Assembly (NCBI GenBank): GCA_006226595.1
Contig: SBGP01000005.1
Span: 40,715-104,714, forward strand
Direction of reading: 5' to 3'
Length of the DNA: 64,000 nt
Source: Deltaproteobacteria bacterium
GTDB taxonomy: Bacteria > Myxococcota_A > UBA796 > GCA-2862545
This document shows positions 1 through 8,871 of the stretch, piece after piece. The notes beneath the pieces were generated by a model. The model saw only the letters and a list, made by a program, of their open reading frames with translations. It made no database searches and was not told the origin of the DNA. How positions within the stretch are numbered: the first letter of the stretch is position 1; each line of letters starts with the position of its first letter. Position numbers and translations under genes: made by a program.

Positions 1-243
1 TCCCGCGTGGATTGCGAAGGCGATGGCCGCGTCCTCGTGCCCGGCCTCCTGCCGCAAGTGGATGGTCTCCTCGGCCGAGAAGGCGCTGGCGACCCGCGTT
101 TTCAAGTCCGAGAGGTCGTAGCGGTCGACCTCGCGGAATCCATGTCGCCCGTGCGACACGCTCTCCCAGAGGGCCTCGGACGTGTGGCCCAGGGGCGCGC
201 ACACGCCGACGGCACTGATCACGATGTCGGTGGGTTGGGGCAC
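1..243 (-). CDS. Beta-ketoacyl-ACP synthase, N-terminal fragment (cut by window edge)
   Basis: Only the first 81 codons are present; the gene runs off the left edge. Reading leftward from a GTG at 243, the product contains IVISAVGVCAPLG, which fits the N-terminal strand and Gly-rich turn of FabF-type ketosynthases, followed by LWESVSHGRHGF, the usual position where these proteins have ALWExLxxGxSG. The catalytic Cys-His-His residues would lie outside the window. It follows a malonyl-transferase-like gene on the same strand with a gap of about 120 bp, which supports a role in fatty-acid or polyketide chain building. No in-frame ATG lies near the GTG, so the start is reasonable but not certain. 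Confidence 0.72.
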   Translation of the reverse strand, partial: MPQPTDIVISAVGVCAPLGHTSEALWESVSHGRHGFREVDRYDLSDLKTRVASAFSAEETIHLRQEAGHEDAAIAFAIHAG

Positions 244-365
244 GGAAACCTCGGCACACCCTGATGCAAGGGGCATGCCCGCGCGGGACGGTGCGGACGA
301 TACCTTGGCTGCGCGCTTTGCCCCAGCGGCGCGTGCTCGGCTTGCGGGATCTGGCCCACTCGGGA

Positions 366-1268
366 CTAGCAAGGCAGCAGGGTCACCTCGTCCGGAGTCC
401 CCACCAGGTGCAGGTCCTCGCGTCGCCATCCGTTGTGGTGGGCGAGGGCTCGGAGCACGCGTCCGGGGCCGACCGCCGCGAGCCGCGAAACCCCACAGTC
501 GTGCAGCTGGCCAAGCAAGCCGGCCCACCGCACCGGCGCGGTGCACTGCAGGACCATCGTGGCGAGGGCCCGCGCCCCGTCGTGCGTGGGGGCCTCAAGG
601 AGCCCGGAGACGTAGGGACGAGCCAGTCGGGCGGGCACATGGGGGGCCACGCGCTCGCCGAAGGGCGCCGCGGTGAGATCAAGGCCGGGGTGGTGCCAGG
701 GACCGCCCACCTGCAGGCGCCGGCCACCGTGGGTTCGCTGCACGCGCTGCAGCGCCTCCGGCGGGCCGCTCACTACCCATTCGCGGGGGGCGTTGTGCGC
801 GGCGAGGACCAGGCTCGGTTCCCCCGCCAGCAGGGCCTCCACCTCGGCTTCGGACACTGGATCCGCCGTGCTCGCGGGCGTGAGGGCGAGCAGGTCACCA
901 GGGAGCCCGCGTGCGGCCTCGGCGAAGGCGCGTCCCCGCTCCACGGCGAGCTCCACCACCAGGTGCGGGTCGAGATCGGCGGCGGCCGCCAGGGCCAGGA
1001 AGTCACCGAAGGAGTGGCCCGCGACCATTGCGACCTCGCGGGCGTCTCGGAGGGTGGGCCAGACGGCCATGCAGGCCACTGCGAGCAAGGGCTGGGCGAC
1101 GTCGGTCCGCGTCAGGTGCGCCCCCCGACGGACCAGTCGAGCCAGGTCCTCGCCCATCGCCTTGGAGGCCGTGTCCAGCAACGGCGGGAGCGCAGGGGTC
1201 TCCAGCACCGCCTGGGGCTGGCGACGCGGCAGGGCGCCCTGTCCGGGAAACAGCACAGCCAGTGTCAT
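366..1268 (-). CDS. Malonyl-CoA:ACP acyltransferase-like protein (FabD family)
   Basis: This 300-residue protein would load malonyl or another acyl group from CoA onto acyl carrier protein. It begins with LAVLFPGQGAL, the FabD oxyanion strand, and has the nucleophile elbow GHSFGDF near residue 90. An Arg follows in VERGRAFAEAA, then NAPREWVVSGP, and the His in GPWHHPGL matches the second catalytic residue. All expected FabD elements are present at normal length. The start is the ATG at 1268, because the motif begins immediately after it; an open frame upstream to 1781 is antisense to another gene. The neighbouring ketosynthase fragment suggests a small dedicated acyl-chain cluster rather than the standard fab operon. 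Substrate preference cannot be read from sequence. Confidence 0.85.
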   Translation of the reverse strand: MTLAVLFPGQGALPRRQPQAVLETPALPPLLDTASKAMGEDLARLVRRGAHLTRTDVAQPLLAVACMAVWPTLRDAREVAMVAGHSFGDFLALAAAADLDPHLVVELAVERGRAFAEAARGLPGDLLALTPASTADPVSEAEVEALLAGEPSLVLAAHNAPREWVVSGPPEALQRVQRTHGGRRLQVGGPWHHPGLDLTAAPFGERVAPHVPARLARPYVSGLLEAPTHDGARALATMVLQCTAPVRWAGLLGQLHDCGVSRLAAVGPGRVLRALAHHNGWRREDLHLVGTPDEVTLLPC

Positions 1269-1328
1269 GGGCCCCAGCCTACCAAGGCGAGGGGCGCGTG
1301 CGGTAGCCTTTGGTCCTGGGAGGCGCCC

Positions 1329-2186
1329 ATGCCTGAGCTGAGCCGACGGACCTTTCTCGGCCTCGCGGTCACCGCGGCCGCCGCACCCACCGACGCGCTC
1401 GCTAGCGTGCCCGCGGCCCCGCCACGACCTCTGGACGAGGCGATGCCGGGGGTGCTCGCGCAGGAAGAGGCGCTGCTCACGCGCCCGTTTTCGCACGACC
1501 CGGCGGACCTCTTCCACGGGTGGACGGCGGAGCAGCTGCTGCGCCAGTCGATGGCCACGGCTCTGTGGGCCGGCCACTACCGCTCGCTTACGCCCGAGGA
1601 GCGCGACACCCCGGAGGTCCAGGCGATGCTCGCCGAGCGCAAGGCCGGCATGGGAGCGACGCTGATCGGCGCGGCCGCCCAGCTCGATGCGCTGGACCGC
1701 GAGACGGCGGCCGAGCTGGACCTGTTGATCGCGGAGAGCCCCGAGGTGTTCGAAGAGGCGCGGTCGGCGCTGTTCGCGCACGCCGAGAAGGAGGAGCTCC
1801 CCAAGGCCGTCAAGAAGCGCTTCGACCGGTGCTTCGAAGATCTGGAGTGGAAGATCCAGAAGCAGGGCATGTTCGCCGTTGCCCAGGCAATCGTCGGGAA
1901 GTTCGATCGACTGGCGGCCCGTGAGGGGCTGGACTGGAGGGCCGCAGCGTCGACCTCCGCCTCGGTGCCGTTCCGCCAGGACGCCCAGCCGACGAACGCC
2001 GGCGATGCGATCGGCGCGCTCGTCCTGCTCGCGCTCGGCATCGGGGCCGTGTACCTCGGCCTCGCCATCGGGCCCATCGCGGGGTGGTTCGTGGTGACCC
2101 TCGGCGTACTGCTGATCCTCGGCGCGCTGATCACGGCCATCATTGCGGGGCGGCTACAGCAGCGGCGGCAGGAGCTCGCGCCGTAA
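1329..2186 (+). CDS. Tat-exported hypothetical protein with two C-terminal membrane helices
   Basis: I do not recognise a family. The 285-residue product starts with SRRTFLGLAVTAAAA, a twin-arginine signal, at an ATG preceded by GGAGG. The middle (about residues 50-200) is helical and charged, without an obvious active site. The C-terminal 60 residues form two hydrophobic segments (about 225-245 and 250-272) separated by a Gly-Pro turn and ending in a basic tail, so the body is probably exported and anchored by a C-terminal hairpin. It is divergent from the acyltransferase gene (60 bp apart). A Tat signal on a protein without visible cofactor ligands may mean it folds early. Confidence 0.7.
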   Translation: MPELSRRTFLGLAVTAAAAPTDALASVPAAPPRPLDEAMPGVLAQEEALLTRPFSHDPADLFHGWTAEQLLRQSMATALWAGHYRSLTPEERDTPEVQAMLAERKAGMGATLIGAAAQLDALDRETAAELDLLIAESPEVFEEARSALFAHAEKEELPKAVKKRFDRCFEDLEWKIQKQGMFAVAQAIVGKFDRLAAREGLDWRAAASTSASVPFRQDAQPTNAGDAIGALVLLALGIGAVYLGLAIGPIAGWFVVTLGVLLILGALITAIIAGRLQQRRQELAP

Positions 2187-2230
2187 GAGCCCATTCCGAG
2201 GGCTCCCGGGACGAAGCAGGGGAGAGGAAC

Positions 2231-2306
2231 TGGCACCCCCGAGACGACTCGAACGTCCGACCTTCGGATTAGGAATCCGCTGCTCTATCCACTGAGCTAC
2301 GGGGGC
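2231..2306 (-). tRNA. tRNA-Arg (anticodon CCU)
   Basis: On the minus strand the sequence folds into a full cloverleaf. The 7-bp acceptor stem starts GCCCCCG, the D arm contains AGCTCAGTGGATAGAGC, the anticodon loop is TTCCTAA (anticodon CCT), and the T loop carries GTTCGAGTC. A CCA end is encoded. There is one G-A mismatch at the top of the anticodon stem (27-43), which is tolerated in tRNAs. It reads AGG arginine codons. Confidence 0.95.
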
Positions 2307-2391
2307 GTGGCGAGCGCCTAACCGCCTTTGCTTCGAATGCCGAGCCGCGCCGCGCGTCTGCATGGTCAGCCACCCACACCACGGGAATGAC

Positions 2392-3120
2392 ATGCGCCTG
2401 ACCGCCTTCGCCCTGTTTCCGCTCCTCGCCGCCTGCGGGTCTACCGACCAGGAGGAGTTCTTCCTCTCCTTCGACCCGGAGGGCGCGAGCGTGCTGCGCG
2501 TGGACACCAACGACGGCGACATCACCGTGAACAGCGCGGATGTCGCTGCGGTCGAGGTGGCCGGGGTGTCGTTCGGCCGCGGGGTGAACGAGGACCGCGC
2601 GCAGGAGGCGCTCGAAGGAAACCGCTGGGGAGGCTCCGTCGCCGATGGCGTGGTCTCGGTGTTCGGCTCCGCCTCTGACCGCGGCCAGGTCGATCTGTTC
2701 CTGACCGCGCCCGACCGTCTGACCGCGGACCTCGTGGCCGGCGGCACCGCGACCCTCGAAGGGCTCGAGGGCTCGCACGTGGTCACCGCAGACCGCGTGG
2801 TGGCACGCAACCTCGGCGGCGAGGCCGATCTGTATGCGCGAGAGCGCGGCATGGACGTCGAGCTCATGCCGTGGAACGACGCGCACATCCGCCTGCAGTC
2901 CCACGGCGGCGATGTGGTGGTGTATCTGCCCTATGGACTCGACTACGACCTGCGCATCTTCGGAGATCCGGAGCACGAGCTCACGGTGGCCGACCTTGGC
3001 TTCGACTTCACCCACCTCGGGGTCGGCGCCTTCGCCGGAGAGCGCGGCACAGGCGAGGTGGAGGTGTCCATCCACGTGGAAGGGGGCGACGTGACCGTGC
3101 GCGAGGCAGGGAACCGATGA
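2392..3120 (+). CDS. Lipoprotein with beta-repeat (DUF4097-like) body
   Basis: The 242-residue product has a short signal ending in the lipobox LLAAC, so it is probably a lipoprotein. After that the chain is mostly short beta strands with periodic motifs such as VDTNDGDITV, VTADRVVARNLGGEADL and LQSHGGDVVVYLP. This resembles the right-handed repeats of DUF4097 (putative adhesin) proteins. I chose the ATG at 2392 because the signal peptide starts there; an in-frame ATG 30 bp upstream would add a charged leader. It ends 42 bp before the kinase gene and may be cotranscribed with it. Function is unknown. Confidence 0.68.
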   Translation: MRLTAFALFPLLAACGSTDQEEFFLSFDPEGASVLRVDTNDGDITVNSADVAAVEVAGVSFGRGVNEDRAQEALEGNRWGGSVADGVVSVFGSASDRGQVDLFLTAPDRLTADLVAGGTATLEGLEGSHVVTADRVVARNLGGEADLYARERGMDVELMPWNDAHIRLQSHGGDVVVYLPYGLDYDLRIFGDPEHELTVADLGFDFTHLGVGAFAGERGTGEVEVSIHVEGGDVTVREAGNR

Positions 3121-3162
3121 GCCTTCCCACTCTCACACGATAGACTCGACCTCGGAGGACGC

Positions 3163-5922
3163 ATGCTGGAACCGGGCGAGGTCGTCGATCGCTACACCGT
3201 CGAGGAGATCCTCGGACAGGGCGGCATGGCCGTGGTGTACCGGGTTCGGCACAACCAGCTGGACAGCCTCCACGCGCTGAAGATCCTCACGATCACCAAC
3301 CCGGGCATCAAGGACCGCTTGCTGCAGGAGGGCAAGGTCCAGGCTTCGCTGCGGCACCCGAACATCGTGGCGGTGACCGACGTGCTCGAAGTTCGCGGCG
3401 CTCCGGGCCTGGTCATGGAGTTCATCGAAGGCCCGGGCTTGGACGGCTGGCTCCAGCAGCAGCAGCCGACGGTCGACGAGGCCGTGCGGCTCTTCGAGGG
3501 CATCTGCCTCGGTGTGGCCCACGCCCACGACAAGGGCGTCATCCACCGCGATCTCAAGCCCGCCAACGTGATGATGGCGCCGGCTTCGGGCACCTGGGTC
3601 CCCAAGGTCGCCGACTTCGGGCTCGCCAAGGCGGTCACCGAGGATGGGTCGATGCAGAAGACCCGCTCCGGCGTGACCATGGGCACGCCCCAGTACATGG
3701 CCCCCGAGCAGATCCGCGACGCGAAGAGCGTCGATCAGCGCGCCGACGTGTTCAGCCTCGGGTGCATCCTCTACGAGCTCGTCTGCGGACGGCCGCCGTT
3801 CGTCGGTCCCGACATCCTCTCGATCTTCAATGCCGTCGCTTCGGGCAGCTTCCCGGCGGCGGTGAGCCTGGTCCCGGACCTCCCACCCGAGGTCCGCGAT
3901 GCCATCGAGGGCGCGCTGGTCGTCGATCGCGACAGCCGCATCGGCAGCGTCAACCAACTGCTCGAGGTGCTTCGCGGTGCGCCGCTGCCCGAGTCGGCCA
4001 TGCTCGCGTCGATCGAGCGCACGCAGGGCGGGCCGCGGACCTGGGCCCCGGAGATGGGGGTCGGCGTCGCCGCGTCGACCGAGCGAGCGCCCCGCCAGGC
4101 CACGAGCAGCGGTCCCGGCACCGGGACTCTCGACCCGGGCTCGGCCCCATCCTTGTCGTCGATCGCACCGACCGGGCGCAAGCTCAGCCTCGTGGCAGGC
4201 GTCGCGATGGTCGGCATCGGTGTCGTCGGCGCGTTGGCGGTGGCGGGTATCGCCGGTGGTGCCCTGTTCGCCTCGAACGCCGTCGAGTCCTCGGTGCTCG
4301 CAGCCCTCGATGCCAACGGTGATCTCGGCGCATCGGGCGTTGATCTGGGGCCCACGGGGCTGGTGATCACCGACTTCACCATCGACGGGCCGGATGGAAG
4401 GCCTGTGCTCGAGGCCGACTCCCTGCGCTTCGAGGCGAGCCCGGCGGCATTTCGTGGCAACCGCTGGGACGTGAGCCGGCTCGTGATCTCCGGCGTCTCC
4501 GGCGAGCTCGAGCGCGGTGCGGACGGGCGCTTCCACCTCTCCGCGGCGACCGAGAAGTTGCTGCGTGGCGGCTCGGCCTTCGGCGTGAAGGCGACCGAGG
4601 TCGTGATCGAGGACGGCCAGCTGTCGCTGAAGAGCGAGGGGGACGCGCTCACGGTCGAGTGGGATGGCGCGACCCTCAGCGACTTCGACCTTGGCCTGAA
4701 GGGCGGCATGCAGTGGACCGCGGGTGGCGGCTCCATCAGTGGGCTCGATGTGGGTGCGGCGGATCCCATGCTGCGCGCGGCCGAGATCCAGATCACGGAT
4801 GGACGCGCCGATGTCCGCGACCTCGAGCTGTGGGTGAGGGGACGGACCGACGGCATGCTCGACCTGCCGCCGGTGATCGCCGACGAGGTGGCCGACTGGG
4901 CCGGCGGCACGCGTCACGAACCGGAAGAGCGGGACTGGCTCGGCTTCGATCTCTCCGGGCTTCCGGTGGCGATCTCCGAGCTCCAGGCCAGCTCGGGCAC
5001 CCTGCACCTCGTCGAGCGTGCCCACGGCGTGAAGACCGCGAGCTGGGACGTGGTCCTCGATCGCCTGTCGATCGGACCCGCCGGCGGCGATCGCGTGCCA
5101 GTCGGCCTCTCCGGTGCACTCGGCTCGGGGCGGATCACCGTGGACGGCGACGTGTCGCGGGATGGGCTCATCCGTTTGGCGGTGGCCGGGCGTTACCTGC
5201 CCCTCGACACCTTCGAGCCGTACATCCGGCCTTCGCTCGACCGCTACCAGGTCAAGCCGTCCTCGGGGACCGTGGACATGTCGCTGTCGCTCACGGCGCA
5301 GCGCAACACCTTCGCGGCCGTGCTCGAGCTCGAGGGCAAGGACATCGCCTTCGAGGCGGACGGCACACCGGATCGCCGCGGCAAGCGCCTGCTCAAGAAG
5401 CGGAGCAAGATCGAGTCCACCGAGCTGCTCGAGATGAACCTCGCGGACCAGGGTTCGTCGCCGATCCAGGAGACCACCGAGGCCATCCGCGATCTGCTCT
5501 TCGAGCCGGCGGGCGGCGGCATCGTCGACGCGGCCAAGGCGGCCGAGCGTGAGCGTCTGCGGCGCCAGAAGGAAGAAGAGCTCGCGGCGGCCCGCGACGC
5601 AGCAGCCGAGGAAACCCCTGCCAGCGGCGGTCACACCACCGGCAGCGGCGGGACGACGACCGGCGGCGGAGGCTCGACCGGTGGCGGCGGGACGACGACC
5701 GGCGGCGGGGGCTCCACGGGTGGCGGCGGGACGACGACCGGTGGCGGAGGATCCACCGGTGGTGGCACGACGACCGGCGGTGGCGGCGGCACGCAGCCCG
5801 AGCCGAGTACCGAGCCCGCCGAGGATGGGGCCCCGACTCAGGAAGAGGTCAAGGAGACCTGGCAGCGCGTGAACCGAGGCGTGCGCGATGCGCTCGACGA
5901 CTTCCGCATCCGCAAGAAGTGA
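3163..5922 (+). CDS. Ser/Thr protein kinase fused to an AsmA-like C-terminal region
   Basis: The 919-residue protein has a cytosolic PknB/Hanks-type kinase domain (about 10-275): the Gly loop GQGGMAVVY, Lys40, HRDLKPAN with Asp130, and DFGLAK at 151. A low-complexity linker leads to one membrane helix (about 342-366). The extracytoplasmic part begins LVITDFTIDGPDGRPVLEAD and continues with amphipathic beta repeats of the AsmA/DUF748 kind up to about 755. A charged coiled segment (AAERERLRRQKEEEL) and a Gly/Thr/Ser tail close the protein. Kinases of this class usually carry PASTA, TPR or WD40 sensors; an AsmA-like sensor is unusual. GGAGG lies 5 nt before the ATG. Catalytic residues are intact, so it is probably active. 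Confidence 0.88.
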   Translation: MLEPGEVVDRYTVEEILGQGGMAVVYRVRHNQLDSLHALKILTITNPGIKDRLLQEGKVQASLRHPNIVAVTDVLEVRGAPGLVMEFIEGPGLDGWLQQQQPTVDEAVRLFEGICLGVAHAHDKGVIHRDLKPANVMMAPASGTWVPKVADFGLAKAVTEDGSMQKTRSGVTMGTPQYMAPEQIRDAKSVDQRADVFSLGCILYELVCGRPPFVGPDILSIFNAVASGSFPAAVSLVPDLPPEVRDAIEGALVVDRDSRIGSVNQLLEVLRGAPLPESAMLASIERTQGGPRTWAPEMGVGVAASTERAPRQATSSGPGTGTLDPGSAPSLSSIAPTGRKLSLVAGVAMVGIGVVGALAVAGIAGGALFASNAVESSVLAALDANGDLGASGVDLGPTGLVITDFTIDGPDGRPVLEADSLRFEASPAAFRGNRWDVSRLVISGVSGELERGADGRFHLSAATEKLLRGGSAFGVKATEVVIEDGQLSLKSEGDALTVEWDGATLSDFDLGLKGGMQWTAGGGSISGLDVGAADPMLRAAEIQITDGRADVRDLELWVRGRTDGMLDLPPVIADEVADWAGGTRHEPEERDWLGFDLSGLPVAISELQASSGTLHLVERAHGVKTASWDVVLDRLSIGPAGGDRVPVGLSGALGSGRITVDGDVSRDGLIRLAVAGRYLPLDTFEPYIRPSLDRYQVKPSSGTVDMSLSLTAQRNTFAAVLELEGKDIAFEADGTPDRRGKRLLKKRSKIESTELLEMNLADQGSSPIQETTEAIRDLLFEPAGGGIVDAAKAAERERLRRQKEEELAAARDAAAEETPASGGHTTGSGGTTTGGGGSTGGGGTTTGGGGSTGGGGTTTGGGGSTGGGTTTGGGGGTQPEPSTEPAEDGAPTQEEVKETWQRVNRGVRDALDDFRIRKK
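5630..5795 (+). repeat. In-frame Gly/Thr/Ser repeat in the kinase tail
   Basis: About six units, mostly 39 bp, encode TTTGGGGSTGGGG-type repeats near the C-terminus of the kinase-AsmA protein. The period is a multiple of three and the frame is kept. It looks like a flexible periplasmic or cell-wall linker. Confidence 0.8.
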
Positions 5923-5984
5923 GCCCTCGGCGGTTCACCTGAACGCGGTGTGATCCGGGCCTCGCTCGGGGTATCGTGCCCGCC

Positions 5985-6368
5985 ATGAGCACTGGCACCG
6001 CGCGCTACCGTTTCGAGTTCCGCCTCCTCGACTGGGCCGAGTCCTTCGCACGAGGTCTCGCCGGGTCCCGGCGGTCGTTCTTCATCGGCTTTCGACCGGA
6101 TGGATCGCTGCGTCGCGTGTACGTGTCGCTGCCGAACCGCGAGTTCGACGCGGAGGGCAAGCGCATGCTCACCGAGGCCTATCGCAGCTGGTTCCTGTTC
6201 CAGCCGCACGAGGAGGCCGGCAATGGCTACCTCGAGTGGCTCGATCTCCCCAAGGAGGTCCCGGAGCGGTGGCTGGGCGATCGTCTCGGCGCCGAGGACT
6301 TCCTCGACGTACGCCACGCGGAGTCGCGCGAAGACTGGCCTCGCTCGTGGCGGGTGATCGTCCGCTGA
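5985..6368 (+). CDS. Hypothetical protein, 127 aa
   Basis: I do not recognise this family. The product is soluble and compact, with aromatic-rich stretches (YRFEFRLLDWAESFARGL, RSWFLFQPHEE, YLEWLDLP) and no signal or membrane segment. It lies 62 bp after the kinase gene and 84 bp before the SUMF1-like gene, all on the plus strand. The ATG at 5985 is chosen; a GTG nine bases upstream is also possible. Codon composition is like its neighbours, so the gene is probably real. Confidence 0.6.
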   Translation: MSTGTARYRFEFRLLDWAESFARGLAGSRRSFFIGFRPDGSLRRVYVSLPNREFDAEGKRMLTEAYRSWFLFQPHEEAGNGYLEWLDLPKEVPERWLGDRLGAEDFLDVRHAESREDWPRSWRVIVR

Positions 6369-6452
6369 CCCGGCGAGATCGCGTGGTTGTGCCCCTCCCG
6401 CGCGGTGCGTTACGAGAGCGAACCCGTCACTCACCGACCCACGGAGGCAGTC

Positions 6453-7304
6453 GTGAGCGTGCAGTCCCTCGATCTCGATAGCGTGCAGAACCTGGCCCCC
6501 AGCGAGCGCATCGAGGCTCTCGTTGCCCTCGGCAAGCGTGCCCTGGACGACGGCACCGATCGCGACGCCGTGGTCGCCGCGCTCGTCGGCGAGCTCGAGG
6601 CGGGCACCGGCTCCCCCAAGGAGCGGGTGGCGCTCGGCGAGGTGCTCGGCCTCCTCGGTGATCCGCGCCTGCGGAGCCCCCAGGACGAAGAGTACTGGGC
6701 CCGCGTTCCCGGTGAGGACGGTGACATCGTCATCGGCCGCTACATGGTGACCAACGCCGAGTACCAGGCCTACGTGGACGCCGGTGGCTACGAGCCGGGC
6801 GATCACTGGGACGACGAGGGTCGGGCGTGGCTCGAAGGCACCGAGGATCCGTGGCCGGTGCGCGCCGCGGGCAGCGACGTGGCCCAGTTCGTGGTTCCGA
6901 ACCAGCCGGTCGTCGGCATCTCGTGGCACGAAGCCGCGGCCTACGCGCGCTACCACGGCTGCCGCCTGCCTCGCTTCGACGAGCGCCTGTGGGTCGTGCG
7001 CGGCGAGCAGCGCCGTCCGTACCCGTGGGGCGCGCCCTTCGGTGACGGCAACTCCAACACGAAGGAAGAGGTGCTCGGTCGACCCACGGCGGTTGGACTG
7101 TTCCGCAACGACCGCACGCCCGAGGGTGTGTACGACCTCGCCGGCAACGCGGCCGAGTGGGCCGAAGACGGCGCGGGCGACGAGCACTGGATCCATCCGG
7201 GTGCGTGGGATGCCCCGTCCATGGCGGCGTGGGCCAAGGCGCGCGAGATCGAGCCCGCGACCTCGCGCTGGGGCGGTCTCGGCTTCCGCCTCGTGCGTGA
7301 ATGA
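6453..7304 (+). CDS. SUMF1 / formylglycine-generating-enzyme-like protein
   Basis: The 283-residue product carries a C-type-lectin-like SUMF1 domain from about residue 80: IVIGRYMVTNAEYQAYV, then PVVGISWHEAAAYARYHG, RLPRFDERLWVVRG, YPWG, DLAGNAAEWAED and WGGLGFRLVRE. These are the standard fold landmarks. No Cys pair of true formylglycine-generating enzymes is visible, so it is more likely a binding or scaffold member (as in kinase-linked or NirV-like proteins) than a sulfatase activator. The N-terminal 80 residues look like a helical-repeat lead-in. The GTG at 6453 follows GGAGG by 5 nt. The stop overlaps the next ATG (ATGA), so it heads a three-gene operon. Confidence 0.82.
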   Translation: MSVQSLDLDSVQNLAPSERIEALVALGKRALDDGTDRDAVVAALVGELEAGTGSPKERVALGEVLGLLGDPRLRSPQDEEYWARVPGEDGDIVIGRYMVTNAEYQAYVDAGGYEPGDHWDDEGRAWLEGTEDPWPVRAAGSDVAQFVVPNQPVVGISWHEAAAYARYHGCRLPRFDERLWVVRGEQRRPYPWGAPFGDGNSNTKEEVLGRPTAVGLFRNDRTPEGVYDLAGNAAEWAEDGAGDEHWIHPGAWDAPSMAAWAKAREIEPATSRWGGLGFRLVRE

Positions 7305-8002
7305 GCAAGCAGCGCAAGAGCTCCCACTCCCAAGGACAGCGCCAGGGGCAGAGCTCCGACGGCGCGTCGCTCGACGCTGAACTCGGCGTCGGAAACCATG
7401 CGCTCGCCGAGGAACTCGGCGGCATGGCCGCTGCGGTGCCTCCCGCCGATGACGACACCGTGCTCGAGATCGCGTTTCCGTGGCTCGAGCAGGCGGCCCT
7501 GGCGCTGCACCTCGAGCCGCGCCCTGATGCCGAGATCGAGCGCATGGTGGCCCTGCTCGAGCGCAGCCACTTCGATCGCGACCACAAGGACACGCTGCTC
7601 GACAAGATCGAGGGCGACCAGGCGGCGGCGGTGGCGGTGCAGGATGCGCTGGAGCGCGCCGTGGGCGAGATCGACGAGGACACGCGCAGCGCGCTGATCG
7701 ACACCCTGGATCAGGCGTGGACGGCACTGTCCGAGGGAGAGCCCGCGGATGGCCAGTGGCAGTGGAACGAGCAGCGCTTCTCGCTCGGCGAGGGCGAGGC
7801 CAGCGCCGCCGATCGCGCCGGCACGTTGATCGCGTCGCTGGTCGACGGTCTGTCCGGCGATCAGCTCGGCCTCGAGCTCGCCGAGAAGGGCGGGGGAGCC
7901 GCGGTGGCTCGCTTCTGCCGCAGCGTGGTCCTCGCTCGAACCTTCGACGAAGAAGAAGAAGAAGAGGGCGGCGGTGCCGTCCCTGCGCCCGAGGAGGGCT
8001 GA
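7301..8002 (+). CDS. Hypothetical acidic helical protein, operon partner of the SUMF1-like gene
   Basis: The 233-residue product starts with a basic, Gln/Ser-rich stretch, then becomes acidic and helical, ending in a run of glutamates (FDEEEEEEGGG). No signal, membrane helix or known motif is visible. It overlaps the SUMF1-like gene by 4 nt and the next gene by 1 nt, so translation is probably coupled. Its small residues and leucine spacing suggest helical repeats. Function is unknown. Confidence 0.65.
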   Translation: MSKQRKSSHSQGQRQGQSSDGASLDAELGVGNHALAEELGGMAAAVPPADDDTVLEIAFPWLEQAALALHLEPRPDAEIERMVALLERSHFDRDHKDTLLDKIEGDQAAAVAVQDALERAVGEIDEDTRSALIDTLDQAWTALSEGEPADGQWQWNEQRFSLGEGEASAADRAGTLIASLVDGLSGDQLGLELAEKGGGAAVARFCRSVVLARTFDEEEEEEGGGAVPAPEEG

Positions 8003-8790
8003 TGTCGCTCGCGCCTGCGGAACGCGCTGCGTTCCTGGACCTGTTGCCCGAGCTCGGTCCGGATGGCGACCGTCGCAAGATCTCGGCCTTCCTCGCCGAG
8101 CATCCGCATGCCGCCGGAGAGCTGGGCGCGCGTCCGGGCATGGATCAGGTGCGTGCGGGTCTGCTGCGCGTCGTCGACGAGCTTGGGGACGAGGACGACC
8201 TGCGGGACCAGGCTCTGGCGGCGCTATCCGCCTACGCCGAGGATGTGCAGGACCCCGATCCGGCGGTGCTCCTCGAGCGTGCGCCGTCCTGGGTGGGGCT
8301 CGCCTGGCTCGAGGCTCGCGGCGAGTCCGGGTGGACCTCCGAGGCCGCGCTGGAAGCGGCGGAGCTGGCGCGGACCGGGTTCGCGGCCGCCAAGATGACC
8401 GGCATCGGTGAGGGAGAGCTGCTGTGGGCGCTGGCCGAGGCCGCCGCCGAGGTCGGGTGGACCGACCGTGAGCGCTTTCTGCTCGACGAGGCGCGCCAGG
8501 CGTCGTTCGAGGCGGAGGAGCGGGCCGGGGAGGTCGCGCTGCTCTACGCGATGCGTTGCCTCGAGGACGGCGACGAAGCCGGGCTGGGCATCCTCGAAGA
8601 AGTCAGCGAGCTCGAGGCCGCCAGCGCGCGCACGCGCATCCATGCTCGCGCGATTCTCGGCGCGGTGGCGTCCGAGCGGGGGGACCGTGAGGCCGCGCGC
8701 GCGTGGTTCGAGGGGGCCCTCGCAGAGGTCGATCCCGACGAGGAGCCCGATGTCGCGGCGCAGCTCGAGAGCACGCTCGCAAGTCTGTAG
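8002..8790 (+). CDS. Hypothetical TPR-like helical repeat protein
   Basis: The 262-residue protein is almost all alpha-helix, with repeated Ala/Leu/Glu patterns (ALEAAELARTGFAAAKM, LLWALAEAAAEVGWTDRERF, RIHARAILGAVASERGD) typical of TPR or HEAT-like solenoids. The ATG at 8002 shares one base with the preceding stop and has GAGGAGG just upstream. The whole set SUMF1-like, acidic helical protein, TPR-like protein looks like one complex of interacting cytosolic proteins. I could not assign a pathway. Confidence 0.65.
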   Translation: MSLAPAERAAFLDLLPELGPDGDRRKISAFLAEHPHAAGELGARPGMDQVRAGLLRVVDELGDEDDLRDQALAALSAYAEDVQDPDPAVLLERAPSWVGLAWLEARGESGWTSEAALEAAELARTGFAAAKMTGIGEGELLWALAEAAAEVGWTDRERFLLDEARQASFEAEERAGEVALLYAMRCLEDGDEAGLGILEEVSELEAASARTRIHARAILGAVASERGDREAARAWFEGALAEVDPDEEPDVAAQLESTLASL

Positions 8791-8871
8791 GGTCCGACAC
8801 CCGATGTCGTGAAATGACACGGGTCGAATGATGGGCGGGAGCGGGCGTCGATCGGCGTGAAGGAGGTGCTC

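Noticed and set aside
3133..5634. 833-codon minus-strand open frame opposite the kinase
   Set aside because: It is an antisense shadow of the kinase gene; it has no known motifs and no start signal.
6453..7304. Active formylglycine-generating enzyme
   Set aside because: The active-site cysteines are not present in the C-terminal core.
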